Source: Sulfuricurvum sp. PD_MW2 (lineage in GTDB: Bacteria > Campylobacterota > Campylobacteria > Campylobacterales > Sulfurimonadaceae). Taken from it: 64,000 bases of DNA. Within the stretch, counting starts at the first letter, position 1. Each line of letters opens with the position of its first letter. Location: NCBI RefSeq assembly GCF_002633015.1, contig NZ_NSIU01000001.1, forward strand, positions 275,643 through 339,642, written 5' to 3'. A model generated the notes under the pieces. It had not been told where the DNA came from and did not search any database. It saw nothing but the letters and a program-made list of their open reading frames with translations. The position numbers were made by a program, and so were the translations under genes. Shown here one piece after another: positions 1-8,671 of this stretch.

Positions 1-1
1 A

Positions 2-742
2 CCAGTCGCGATTGAGGCGATCAAAAAGGTAGCTAAAAAGCACAATCTCTTCGTCATCGAAGATTCTTCCCATGCGTTGGGGAGTGGTATCGGCAACCAA
101 AAAATCGGTTCTTTTGCGGATATGACAATATTTAGTTTCCATGCGATCAAACCGATCACGACGGGAGAGGGCGGTGCTGTGGTAACCAACGACGAAGAAT
201 TCGCTAAGAAGTTAAAACTTTTTCGTTCACACGGCATCATCAAAAAACAGCTTTGGAACTCCGATATGGTGAGTTTGGGGCATAATTTCCGTCTTACCGA
301 GTTTGCCGCCGCGTTGGGTCTCTCGCAACTGCATAAACTCGATCGATTCCTCCAAACACGCAATGAAATCGCCCGCTATTACGATGAGTGTTTTGCGGGG
401 CATAAACTCATAACGACGATAGCGATTGATTCGGATGAGCAGAGTGCACGCCACCTTTATCCGCTGCTTCTGTCTCCTGCATTACACTGCTCAAAAGAAG
501 ATATTTTTAGCGAATTGCAAATACGGGGATTAGGGGTGCAGGTTCATTACAAACCGATTTATCAAAACAGTTTTTATAAAGAGCGTTTCGGTGAACAGCG
601 ATTGCCGAATACGGAACATTTTTACAAAAGTGAACTCTCTATTCCGTGTCATCAAAAGATGACGCTGGAGGATGCCCGTATGGTTGCCGATACGGTTCTT
701 GACGTGATGGAAGCCTATTCTCACCGAGGATGCAGTTTTTAA
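2..742 (+). CDS. pseC: PseC aminotransferase, 5' partial
   Basis: Pyridoxal-phosphate aminotransferase of the DegT/DnrJ/EryC1 family. In the pseudaminic acid pathway it converts the UDP-4-keto-6-deoxy-L-AltNAc intermediate to the 4-amino sugar. The reading frame is open from the left edge, so the start and about the first third of the protein lie outside the window; 246 residues are visible. The internal aldimine lysine sits in FSFHAIKPITTGEGG (about visible residue 50), the usual family pattern. Assignment as PseC rather than another DegT enzyme rests on the pseF-G-H-I genes immediately downstream. Ten bases separate its stop from the pseF ATG. Confidence 0.88.
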   Translation, partial: PVAIEAIKKVAKKHNLFVIEDSSHALGSGIGNQKIGSFADMTIFSFHAIKPITTGEGGAVVTNDEEFAKKLKLFRSHGIIKKQLWNSDMVSLGHNFRLTEFAAALGLSQLHKLDRFLQTRNEIARYYDECFAGHKLITTIAIDSDEQSARHLYPLLLSPALHCSKEDIFSELQIRGLGVQVHYKPIYQNSFYKERFGEQRLPNTEHFYKSELSIPCHQKMTLEDARMVADTVLDVMEAYSHRGCSF

Positions 743-752
743 AGGAGAATTG

Positions 753-1439
753 ATGCGTGTAGCTATTATCCCAGCCCGTGGCGGAAGCAAACGGGTACCC
801 CGAAAAAACATCAAAATATTTGCAGACCTTCCGATCATTGCCTATAGCATCAAAGCCGCACAGGAATCAGAGCTGTTTGATCGTATCGTGGTCACCACCG
901 ATGATGAAGAGATTGCCGAGGTAGCACGCAGTTACGGTGCGGAGATCCCGTTTATGAGACCAAAAGAGTTGAGTGACGATCATACCGCTACGATTCCCGT
1001 TATCGCTCACGCGATCCAAACACTTCAAAACGATTCGGTTATCGATTATGCCTGCTGTATTTATGCTACCGCCCCTTTTATCCGCTCTCAAGATATCATC
1101 GATGCGTATAACTCCCTTATAACTCATAACAAACAGTATGCCTTTCCTGTTACAACATTCCCGTTTCCGATTCAGAGAGGTGTGAAGCGTGACGCGCAAG
1201 GAAATATCGAAATGTTTTATCCTGAGCATTTCGAAACACGCTCCCAAGATCTCGAAGAGGCGTATCACGATGTGGGGCAGTTTTACTGGGGAACGCGCGA
1301 TGCATGGGTGGAGGGAAAAGCGATCTTCTCCGATGCGGCGACAACAATCGTCTTACCTCGCCATCTGGTGCAGGACATCGATACGCTGGAGGACTGGACG
1401 CGCGCTGAGTTGATGCACAAAGTACTCCAAGCGCTATGA
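753..1439 (+). CDS. pseF: Pseudaminic acid cytidylyltransferase PseF
   Basis: Activates pseudaminic acid with CTP to give CMP-Pse, the donor for flagellin glycosylation. The N-terminal nucleotide-binding motif IPARGGSKRVPRKNIK is characteristic of CMP-sialic-acid-type synthetases. It has 228 residues, normal for the family. An in-frame TTG three bases upstream is possible, but the ATG lies 5 bases after a clear AAGGAG site and is preferred. The stop overlaps the pseG start as ATGA, so the two are translationally coupled. Confidence 0.93.
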   Translation: MRVAIIPARGGSKRVPRKNIKIFADLPIIAYSIKAAQESELFDRIVVTTDDEEIAEVARSYGAEIPFMRPKELSDDHTATIPVIAHAIQTLQNDSVIDYACCIYATAPFIRSQDIIDAYNSLITHNKQYAFPVTTFPFPIQRGVKRDAQGNIEMFYPEHFETRSQDLEEAYHDVGQFYWGTRDAWVEGKAIFSDAATTIVLPRHLVQDIDTLEDWTRAELMHKVLQAL

Positions 1440-2299
1440 ACCTCCTTATCCGTTCTGATTCTTCGAGTACAATCGGATTGGGGCACATTATGCGTGATAT
1501 AGTATTTGCCGCGCAGCAGAGTGAAGATATCGTTATGTTCGCTTGTCAAAATCTGAGCGGCAATATCATCGATCACATTCCTTATCCCGTACACATTTTG
1601 AGTTCCAATGACCCCGATGAACTGATAGATCTTATTCGAGAGTATAAAATCGATATGGTGGTGTTTGATCACTATGGTATCGATGTGGCTTTTGAGAAAA
1701 AGGTCAAAGATGCTTGTAGAGTAACTATTCTCTCTTTTGACGATACTTATGTGGCTCACGATTGCGACATTCTCCTCAACCATAATGTTTCAGCAGATCC
1801 GACTCGCTACAAAGGATTGGTTCCACCTCATTGCGTCCTTCGTTGCGGTGCGGAGTATACGCTGATACGCGATGAGTTTAAAACCGAAAAGCAAATCCAA
1901 CGAGAAAAAATTTACGATCTTTTTATTGCGATGGGGGGGAGCGATCCGACAAATGCGACGATGAAGATCCTCCCAACACTAAGCGATGATATGAGAGTCT
2001 GTGTTGTAACGACATCCGCAAATATTCATGTGAATGAACTAAAGGCTTTTGTCAAAACGAAAAAAAATATGACATTGGAGATCGATTCTACACGGATAGC
2101 GCAATTGCTTCACCAAAGCTGCTTGGCGATTATCACCCCAAGTGTCATGGTGCATGAGGTATTGTTTATGGAGATCCCTTTTATCGCAGTACAGAGCGCC
2201 GCTAATCAAGAGGATATGTTTGTCTATTTAGAAAAAGAGGGGTATACCGTGTTAAAGGAGTGGAATGCGGGTGCAATTGCTCGATTTTACAACGCTTGA
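1436..2299 (+). CDS. pseG: PseG UDP-sugar hydrolase
   Basis: Removes UDP from UDP-2,4-diacetamido-2,4,6-trideoxy-L-altrose to free the sugar for PseI. It is a GT-B-fold protein of 287 residues. The N-terminal GLGHIMR motif contains His17, which corresponds to the catalytic histidine known for Campylobacter PseG. The MGGSDP loop at about residue 166 is the UDP-binding glycine-rich turn. That loop is encoded across a run of seven G (1933-1939), a potential slippage tract. The 3' end overlaps pseH by 35 bases. Confidence 0.92.
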   Translation: MNLLIRSDSSSTIGLGHIMRDIVFAAQQSEDIVMFACQNLSGNIIDHIPYPVHILSSNDPDELIDLIREYKIDMVVFDHYGIDVAFEKKVKDACRVTILSFDDTYVAHDCDILLNHNVSADPTRYKGLVPPHCVLRCGAEYTLIRDEFKTEKQIQREKIYDLFIAMGGSDPTNATMKILPTLSDDMRVCVVTTSANIHVNELKAFVKTKKNMTLEIDSTRIAQLLHQSCLAIITPSVMVHEVLFMEIPFIAVQSAANQEDMFVYLEKEGYTVLKEWNAGAIARFYNA

Positions 2300-2732
2300 T
2301 AAAGAGATGCTAACAACGGTATTAGCCTGGCGTAACCATAGCGATATTCGGCATTGGATGCTGAGTGACGATGAGATATCGATGCAAAATCATCTGCAAT
2401 TTGTCGAATCGCTGAAAAATAGAGCGGATAAGCGCTATTTTTTGGTTCAGCGCGAAGATGCCTATATCGGAGTGATCGATTTTACCGATATTACTCAAAA
2501 CTCTGCCGAAATCGGGATTTATTCCAACCCTTATATGCGCGGAGTGGGCGAAGCATTAATGCATGCGCTGATCGAGTATGGCTTTTCAACGCTTGGGGTA
2601 AAAATGTTGGTTGCGACCGTTTTCACCGACAACGAGCGGGCTAAACATTTGTACGAAAAATTCGATTTTACAGAGACAAACCGGACGTTTTATAAGGGGA
2701 GAGAGATGATTATCATGGAGCGAAGCAAATGA
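2265..2732 (+). CDS. pseH: PseH N-acetyltransferase
   Basis: GNAT-family acetyltransferase of 155 residues that N-acetylates the 4-amino group made by PseC, using acetyl-CoA. The N-terminal AWRNHSDIRHWM segment followed by an acetyl-CoA loop (YMRGVGEALM, about residues 85-94) and the C-terminal NERAKHLYEKFDF motif are typical. The start lies inside the pseG 3' end, 4 bases after an AAAGGAG site; the overlap is long but the downstream frame has no better start. The stop overlaps the pseI start as ATGA. Confidence 0.9.
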   Translation: MRVQLLDFTTLDKEMLTTVLAWRNHSDIRHWMLSDDEISMQNHLQFVESLKNRADKRYFLVQREDAYIGVIDFTDITQNSAEIGIYSNPYMRGVGEALMHALIEYGFSTLGVKMLVATVFTDNERAKHLYEKFDFTETNRTFYKGREMIIMERSK

Positions 2733-3763
2733 AGATTGGACACCACAATATTGATGAAAAAGTATTTATCATCGCCGAACTCTCAGCAAATCACAACGGT
2801 TCGCTCGATACAGCTCTAAAAACGATTGATGCGATGAAGGCATCGGGCGCCGATGCGGTGAAACTCCAAACGTACACTCCAGACACGATTACCCTCGATT
2901 GTGACAGTGAGATGTTTACGATTTCACAGGGGACGTTGTGGGACAAACGGAAATTTCATGATCTCTATGCTGAAGCGATGACGCCGTGGGAGTGGCACTC
3001 CATCCTCTTTGATCATGCCAAAAGTCTTGGAATGGAAGCATTTTCCTCTCCGTTTGATAACAGTGCCGTTGATTTTTTGTCTGAACTGGACGTTCCTGCG
3101 TATAAGATTGCCAGTTTCGAGATTACCGATATACCTCTCATCGAATACACTGCTGCCAAAGGAAAACCGATCATCATCTCCACCGGTATCGCGACACAAG
3201 ATGACATCGAAGAGGCGTTAAATGCCTGTTGGCGGGCAGGAAATGATCAGATTACACTGCTCAAATGCACCTCTGCCTATCCTGCCGCATTGGAGGAGAT
3301 GAATCTTTTGACGATTGCCGATATGAAAAATAGATTTGAGGTAAGTGTCGGGCTTTCGGATCATACAATGAGTCTCAGCGCACCTGTAGCTGCCGTTGCA
3401 CTGGGGGCACGAGTGATCGAGAAACATTTTATTCTTGATCGAGGCATGGGTGGAGCGGACAGCGCCTTTAGTCTGGAACCGCAAGAATTTAAAATGATGG
3501 TCGATGCGGTGCGGGATACCGAAAAGCTATTGGGGAAAGTGACATACGATCTTTCGGCGAAAAGTTTGAAATCACGGGAATTTTCACGCAGTCTGTTTGT
3601 TGCCGAAGATGTGAAAGCGGGCGATGCGATCAACTCTTTAAATGTCCGATCCGTGCGACCGGGGTTCGGATTGCCGCCCAAATATCTCAAAGCTATTATC
3701 GGGAAACAATTCAAAGAGGATATTTCTAAAGGAACACCTCTCTCTTGGGAACACATCCTATGA
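2729..3763 (+). CDS. pseI: Pseudaminic acid synthase PseI
   Basis: NeuB-family synthase that condenses 2,4-diacetamido-2,4,6-trideoxy-L-altrose with phosphoenolpyruvate to form pseudaminic acid. The N-terminal TIM-barrel domain (about 1-270) begins with IAELSANHNGS and contains the KLQTYTPDTI strand. A C-terminal antifreeze-like SAF domain (about 285-344) includes RSLFVAEDVKAGD. At 344 residues it has the standard length. Context between pseH and sugar-modifying genes favours PseI over a sialic or legionaminic acid synthase. It overlaps the next gene by ATGA. Confidence 0.92.
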   Translation: MKIGHHNIDEKVFIIAELSANHNGSLDTALKTIDAMKASGADAVKLQTYTPDTITLDCDSEMFTISQGTLWDKRKFHDLYAEAMTPWEWHSILFDHAKSLGMEAFSSPFDNSAVDFLSELDVPAYKIASFEITDIPLIEYTAAKGKPIIISTGIATQDDIEEALNACWRAGNDQITLLKCTSAYPAALEEMNLLTIADMKNRFEVSVGLSDHTMSLSAPVAAVALGARVIEKHFILDRGMGGADSAFSLEPQEFKMMVDAVRDTEKLLGKVTYDLSAKSLKSREFSRSLFVAEDVKAGDAINSLNVRSVRPGFGLPPKYLKAIIGKQFKEDISKGTPLSWEHIL

Positions 3764-4764
3764 CAATTGCCGTCGTATCTCATGATGCAGGAAGTTCAGA
3801 AATATTGTGTGGACTCATTCGTGAGTATTTTGATCTTTATTCGTGGCATATTTTTGCTATAGCGCAAAGTCCTATGGGACGACTGTGTGAACGCTATAAC
3901 CTCTCTTTTACTCCTATCGGAGATGCTGAACAACAGCTCCAAGTCATTACTCCTGATATTCTGTTTTTTGGAACCGGATGGCAGGAGAAGATTGAGCGCC
4001 CCTATGTCCATTTTTGCAAAGAAAACGCTATTCCGACGGTTGCTTTTTTGGATCATTGGAGCAACTATCGTGAGCGATTCGGTTTTCCCGATGAGGGGTG
4101 GGAAGAGAACTTGGGTGATTTTACCGCAGTTACGGATCAAAAAGCTCTTTTTCTAGCGGAGTCGTTTGCTCTTCCAAAACCTATGGGACTAAAAAATTTT
4201 TATCTGCGCGATACGATCGTTCAGGCACGTCAAAAAGAGATTTCCCCTAACAATAATCTCCTTTTTTTGAGCGAGCCGACCGATGCTGTGGCATTGCGTA
4301 CCTATGGGGATAAAAACTATTGGGGATTTACCCAATACAGTGCACTGGAAGATATTTTGAAAAATTTTGAGCGGTTTGGATGTGCAGGACTGACTATTCG
4401 GCTTCATCCGAGCGATACTGGAAGCGGATATAAAAAAATTCTCAAAGCCTATCCCAATATTCGGGTTCAAATCAATGATGCGGCGGTATGTGAGCTAACC
4501 GATCAGCTTTTATGTGCCAAAATGATTATCGGATTTGATACGATGGCGCTCTATATCGCGGCACTTTTAGAGCGTCCTGTTCTTTCGTATCTCCCTTCGA
4601 AAAATAGGGAATTTTTGTTGCCGCTACCAAAGGAGAGGCAGGTTCGTTCTCTATCAAAGATTCATTCAAACCTTCTTCTCCCCTCCTCGCTGAAGTGTGA
4701 TGATTTCGGTATGGATTTTGCTTTATTTATCAAAACTATAGTGGCAAAAGAGCGAAATGTATAA
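3760..4764 (+). CDS. Putative GT-B glycosyltransferase-like protein
   Basis: I do not recognise a named family with certainty. The 334-residue protein looks like a two-domain GT-B fold: an N-terminal Rossmann-like start (MTIAVVSHDAGSSE), a conserved-looking LDHWSNYRERF segment near residue 100, and a C-terminal half with TIRLHPSD near residue 210 followed by AKMIIGFDTMALYIAALLERPV. The latter resembles the nucleotide-sugar side of capsule-type glycosyltransferases. No signal peptide or membrane segment is visible, so it is probably cytoplasmic. The ATGA-overlapping start at the pseI stop is preferred over an in-frame TTG 15 bases upstream. Its place in the operon suggests a role in processing or attaching the flagellar sugar. 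Confidence 0.55.
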   Translation: MTIAVVSHDAGSSEILCGLIREYFDLYSWHIFAIAQSPMGRLCERYNLSFTPIGDAEQQLQVITPDILFFGTGWQEKIERPYVHFCKENAIPTVAFLDHWSNYRERFGFPDEGWEENLGDFTAVTDQKALFLAESFALPKPMGLKNFYLRDTIVQARQKEISPNNNLLFLSEPTDAVALRTYGDKNYWGFTQYSALEDILKNFERFGCAGLTIRLHPSDTGSGYKKILKAYPNIRVQINDAAVCELTDQLLCAKMIIGFDTMALYIAALLERPVLSYLPSKNREFLLPLPKERQVRSLSKIHSNLLLPSSLKCDDFGMDFALFIKTIVAKERNV

Positions 4765-5704
4765 AGCACTGATTATTGGCGCCGGAAGTATCGGCGGGCT
4801 TATCGATTCACCGGCATCCAAAGCAGTTGCAAGTCATGCACATGCTTATCAAAAACATTCAGATACGGAGCTTTATGCGATCTGTGAACCCTCAGAACTG
4901 AATGTATTTGCATTTATGGAACGCTGGGGAGATGTGCATCGTTATGTCAGTGTGGATGAGATAGGTGCAGATGATCACTACGATATTGTCTCTATTTCAT
5001 CAACGACAAAATCTCATTTTTATGATCTGACTACATTGTTAAAGCGTCAAGATTCTTCGATGATACTCTGTGAAAAACCGCTTGTAGCAACCCAAGAAGA
5101 ACTCTCCACCCTCCATACATTGCTTTTGCAAAGTGATAAGAAAATTTTGGTTCATTTTATTCGCCGCTATAACCCTGCATTTATCTATTTGGCCGAGCGG
5201 GTTCAAAAAGGTGAGTTTGGAAAATCGTTAGGGTTTCAGGGTGTATGCACAAAAGGGTTGCTTCATAACGGGTCTCATATGTTAGCGGTTTTGAGCCATT
5301 TCTTAGGAAGTTTGGTATCGATCAAACCGTTTCGAGCTTCATTTTGTCATGAAGATCTTTGCGGAGAGTTTGGGGTCTCTTTGGAAAACGGAGATGGTTC
5401 AATATCCGTTCTTGCGCACCCTCCCTATTCTTTATTTGAGATAACATTTTGGTTTGAGCAAGGGATGATCAAAATTTTAGACGGAGGAGATAAAATAGAG
5501 ATATATTCACGTGTTCCTTCGACGTATGAAGGGTATTTTTCTCTGGCATTACAAGAGACAATGACGACGAATCTATCAAACTATGCGTATGACTCCGTAG
5601 AGTTTTTGTTGCAAAAAAATAAAGAGACATGCAAACAAATTTTAGGTGAACATCTCCATATTCATAAGATTGTTTTTCAAACTTTTTCCAAGGTATTTCC
5701 ATGA
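4757..5704 (+). CDS. Gfo/Idh/MocA-family oxidoreductase
   Basis: NAD(P)-dependent sugar dehydrogenase-like protein, 315 residues. It has an N-terminal Rossmann fold with ALIIGAGSIGG and the family EKP motif (ILCEKPLVATQEE, about residue 110), whose Lys normally contacts substrate or cofactor. Together with the following DegT aminotransferase and GNAT it forms a dehydrogenase-aminotransferase-acetyltransferase trio, the usual set for building an acetamido sugar. The precise substrate cannot be read from the sequence. It overlaps the upstream gene by 8 bases and the downstream gene by 4. Confidence 0.75.
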   Translation: MYKALIIGAGSIGGLIDSPASKAVASHAHAYQKHSDTELYAICEPSELNVFAFMERWGDVHRYVSVDEIGADDHYDIVSISSTTKSHFYDLTTLLKRQDSSMILCEKPLVATQEELSTLHTLLLQSDKKILVHFIRRYNPAFIYLAERVQKGEFGKSLGFQGVCTKGLLHNGSHMLAVLSHFLGSLVSIKPFRASFCHEDLCGEFGVSLENGDGSISVLAHPPYSLFEITFWFEQGMIKILDGGDKIEIYSRVPSTYEGYFSLALQETMTTNLSNYAYDSVEFLLQKNKETCKQILGEHLHIHKIVFQTFSKVFP

Positions 5705-7002
5705 TGAAACTTGCTATTAACGGTGGTGAGAAACTTCGTACAACCCCTTTTCCGGCTTATAACACGATTGGAACCGAGGAAGAAGATGCTGTTCTTCGAG
5801 TCCTTCGTAGCGGAAAACTCTCTACTTTTTTAGGGACATGGCATGATGATTTTTTCGGCGGTCCCGAAGTGCGCGCTTTAGAATCAGAGTGGAGCGAGTA
5901 TTTTGGGGTCAAGCACGCAATCAGCGTGAATTCGGCTACTTCGGGACTTTATGCCGCGGTCGGTGCGTGCGGAATAAGCCCTGGAGATGAGGTGATCGTC
6001 AGCGCCTATACGATGAGTGCATCGGCTACTGCGGCGTTGGTGTACGGTGCCATTCCTGTTTTTGCCGATATCGAAGAAGATTTTTATTGTCTTGATGTCA
6101 AAAGTATCGAAGCAAAGATCACTCCGAAAACCAAGGCGATTATTGTTGTTGATATTTTCGGGCACCCTTATGATGCCGATGCCATCAATACATTGGCAAA
6201 AAAACATAATCTTTTTGTGATCGAAGATACGGCGCAAGCACCGGGTGCGATGTTAAGTGGTAAATTTGCAGGAACACTTGGTGATATCGGTGTTTATTCC
6301 CTCAACTACCACAAACATATCCACAGCGGGGAAGGGGGGATTGTTGTTACCGATGATGATATTCTTGCCGATAAAATCCGCCTTATTCGTAACCATGCCG
6401 AAGCAGTCCTCTCTGCACGGGGTATCAAGGAGAAATCAGAACTTATCAACATGGTCGGTTACAACTACCGAATGACCGAGATAGAAGCTGCAATTGCCCG
6501 ATGTCAGCTCAAAAAACTTCCCTCTTTATTGACGAAAAGGCTCGAAAATACTGAATATCTCAATGAAAAGCTGGCACAAATCTCCTGCATAAAACCGACC
6601 ATAATTCGTCAGGGAGCTAAACACGCCTTTTACGTCCATCCGTTGCAGTTCGATGCAGAGGCGGCAGGAATGCATCGTAACCGTTTTATCGATGCGGTCA
6701 AAGCGGAACTCCCTCCGACATTGCTGCGTGAGGAGTCGGTGGTACTGCTCAGTTACGGGTATGTCAAACCGCTCTATCTCCAGCCTCTGTATCAAGAGAA
6801 AATTGCATTTGGACGGGATGGCTATCCGTTTAATCTCAGCGAAGTTACATATCCGAAAGGATTATGTCCTGTGACGGAAGAGATGCATTTTAACCGCCTG
6901 ATCACCCATGAGTTTATGCGTCCGGGAATGAGCAAATCCGATATGGATGATGTGGTAAATGCCTTTGCAAAGGTGTGGGACAACAGAGCGGAGCTTGTAT
7001 GA
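5701..7002 (+). CDS. DegT/DnrJ/EryC1/StrS aminotransferase
   Basis: PLP-dependent sugar aminotransferase of 433 residues, a second one besides PseC. The N-terminus (LAINGGEKLRTTPFP) is of the AHBA synthase/StrS-like type. VIEDTAQAPGA gives the PLP-stacking region, and the aldimine lysine lies in SLNYHKHIHSGEGG (near residue 204). It is longer than PseC, with an extended C-terminus. It may start at either of two adjacent ATG codons; the first overlaps the previous stop. It probably transaminates the keto sugar made by the adjacent oxidoreductase; the product is unknown. Confidence 0.8.
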   Translation: MMKLAINGGEKLRTTPFPAYNTIGTEEEDAVLRVLRSGKLSTFLGTWHDDFFGGPEVRALESEWSEYFGVKHAISVNSATSGLYAAVGACGISPGDEVIVSAYTMSASATAALVYGAIPVFADIEEDFYCLDVKSIEAKITPKTKAIIVVDIFGHPYDADAINTLAKKHNLFVIEDTAQAPGAMLSGKFAGTLGDIGVYSLNYHKHIHSGEGGIVVTDDDILADKIRLIRNHAEAVLSARGIKEKSELINMVGYNYRMTEIEAAIARCQLKKLPSLLTKRLENTEYLNEKLAQISCIKPTIIRQGAKHAFYVHPLQFDAEAAGMHRNRFIDAVKAELPPTLLREESVVLLSYGYVKPLYLQPLYQEKIAFGRDGYPFNLSEVTYPKGLCPVTEEMHFNRLITHEFMRPGMSKSDMDDVVNAFAKVWDNRAELV

Positions 7003-7541
7003 GATTAGAGGGTGAGCGTGTATATCTACGTCCGATTGAACTGAGCGATGCCGATGGTGTTTACCCCTCATGGCTGAATGATCCCGAGGTATGCCGTTAC
7101 AACTCACACGGGGATACTCTGTATACAAAAGAGATGGCACAATCATACATAAAGAGTGTGATCGATAATCCAAGCATGGTCGTTTTTGCGATTTGTTTAC
7201 GTGAGGACGGCCGTCATGTCGGTAATATCGCATTACAGCAGATCTCACTCAAAAACCGTAACGCAGAATTGGCTGTTTTGATCGGGGATTTCTCGGTATA
7301 CGGGAGAGGGATGGGGTATGAATCCGGAAAACTCCTGGTCGATTATGCGTTTAGTACGTTGAAGCTTCATCGTCTCTATTGCGGTACCCATTCTGAGAAT
7401 ATCGGGATGCAAAAACTGGCGTTGAAGCTTGGAATGAGTGAAGAAGGGCGACGTCGTGAAGCCCTTTGGAAAAACGGCATTTTTGCCGATATAGTGGAAT
7501 ATGGATTAATCAACACCGTTTCTGAAAAGGAGACTTTATGA
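6999..7541 (+). CDS. GNAT-family N-acetyltransferase
   Basis: RimJ/RimL-like acetyltransferase of 180 residues. It begins MRLEGERVYLRPIELSDAD, has an acetyl-CoA loop with GRGMGYESGKLLVDYAF (about residues 105-120) and ends with the NIGMQKLALKLGM helix common to the family. A longer frame beginning with TTG at 6975 exists, but the ATG that overlaps the upstream stop as ATGA fits the operon. It is likely to acylate the amino sugar made by the preceding aminotransferase. It could equally be a protein acetyltransferase; context favours a sugar. Confidence 0.75.
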   Translation: MRLEGERVYLRPIELSDADGVYPSWLNDPEVCRYNSHGDTLYTKEMAQSYIKSVIDNPSMVVFAICLREDGRHVGNIALQQISLKNRNAELAVLIGDFSVYGRGMGYESGKLLVDYAFSTLKLHRLYCGTHSENIGMQKLALKLGMSEEGRRREALWKNGIFADIVEYGLINTVSEKETL

Positions 7542-8671
7542 CCAAACAAATGATTTTTACCGATACACCGAGTGATACTTACGGCGAACCGCTTTACAAA
7601 GAGTATCTTCAATACTGTACACGATGCTGCATGCCAAGTTCGAACGAGGGGATGCAGTTCGATGAACTCGGTATCTGCCTAGCGTGTCGGGCACAAGAGC
7701 AAAAGATGCGGATAAATTGGAAAAAAAGCGAAGAAGTTCTTCGCGAAACGTTAGAGAGCTACAAAGAGAAAGCGGGAGACAACTACGATTGTATTATCCC
7801 GATCAGTGGTGGGAAAGATAGCGTTTTCCAGCTTCATGTTCTCAAAAAAGTGTACGGTATGAAACCGCTTGCCGTGACGTTTAACCATAACTGGTATTCG
7901 GAGATCGGTCGCTACAATCTCGAGAATGCCCTCGAAAAACTTGAAATCGATCATATTATGTTTACTCCAAATAAAGCACTGGTGAAGAAACTGTTTGTCA
8001 AATCGTTTTATAAAATCGGAGATTCATGCTGGCACTGTCACGCGGGTGTGGGTGCATTTCCGCTCCAAATCGCCGTCAAATTCAACATCCCGCTCCTCAT
8101 CTGGGGAGAGTCGGTGTGTGAGAGTAGTGGTCGTGCCGATTTTCGAGATAATGTCCAAAAATTTGATCGCGACTATTTCACCAAAGTCTCTGCCAAACTC
8201 TACCCTGAGCAGATGATCGATGAAGAGATTACCCGCAAAGATCTCAAACCGTTTGAATTACCAAGTTTTGAAGATATCGAACGTGTCGGTGTTGTGGGAC
8301 TGCACTTGGGAGATTATCTCTTTTGGGATGATGAGCGTCAAATGGAGTTCATTAAAAAAGAGTACGATTGGCGCGAAGAGCACCGCCCGGGCCACTACAA
8401 AGGGTTCAAAGGAAACGAGTGCAAGTTTGAAACGCTGCATGATCACATGAAATTTGTGAAGCGCGGATTCGGTCGGGGAACCGATCAGGCGAGTGCGGAT
8501 GTACGTGCCGGATTGCTTACCCGTGAAGAGGGATTTGAGATCGCGAAAAAGTACGATCAGCAACGACCTGCCTATTTGGATGAATTTTTGGATATGGCAA
8601 ACATCACGGAAGAAGAATACAATAATGTCCTCAAAGCGATGCGCCAAGGAAAATTCAGAGAGAGCCGATGA
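7538..8671 (+). CDS. pseA: PseA/WbpG-type N-acetyl sugar amidotransferase
   Basis: ATP-pyrophosphatase of the PP-loop family that turns an acetamido group of a nonulosonic or related sugar into an acetamidino group, as PseA does for Pse in Campylobacter. The PP-loop SGGKDS is at residues 90-95. Two CxxC pairs (Cys27/30 and Cys47/50) form a probable zinc site at the N-terminus, and more cysteines follow in CWHCH. 377 residues, normal. An AAAAGGAG site lies 7 bases upstream of the ATG. The nitrogen donor is normally supplied by a partner; no HisH-type glutaminase is seen, but an amidase follows. Confidence 0.82.
   Translation: MTKQMIFTDTPSDTYGEPLYKEYLQYCTRCCMPSSNEGMQFDELGICLACRAQEQKMRINWKKSEEVLRETLESYKEKAGDNYDCIIPISGGKDSVFQLHVLKKVYGMKPLAVTFNHNWYSEIGRYNLENALEKLEIDHIMFTPNKALVKKLFVKSFYKIGDSCWHCHAGVGAFPLQIAVKFNIPLLIWGESVCESSGRADFRDNVQKFDRDYFTKVSAKLYPEQMIDEEITRKDLKPFELPSFEDIERVGVVGLHLGDYLFWDDERQMEFIKKEYDWREEHRPGHYKGFKGNECKFETLHDHMKFVKRGFGRGTDQASADVRAGLLTREEGFEIAKKYDQQRPAYLDEFLDMANITEEEYNNVLKAMRQGKFRESR

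Noticed and set aside
6332..6339. G6 run in the DegT gene as a contingency tract
   Set aside because: Six G encode the conserved Gly-Glu-Gly-Gly PLP motif; shorter than tracts known to slip readily.
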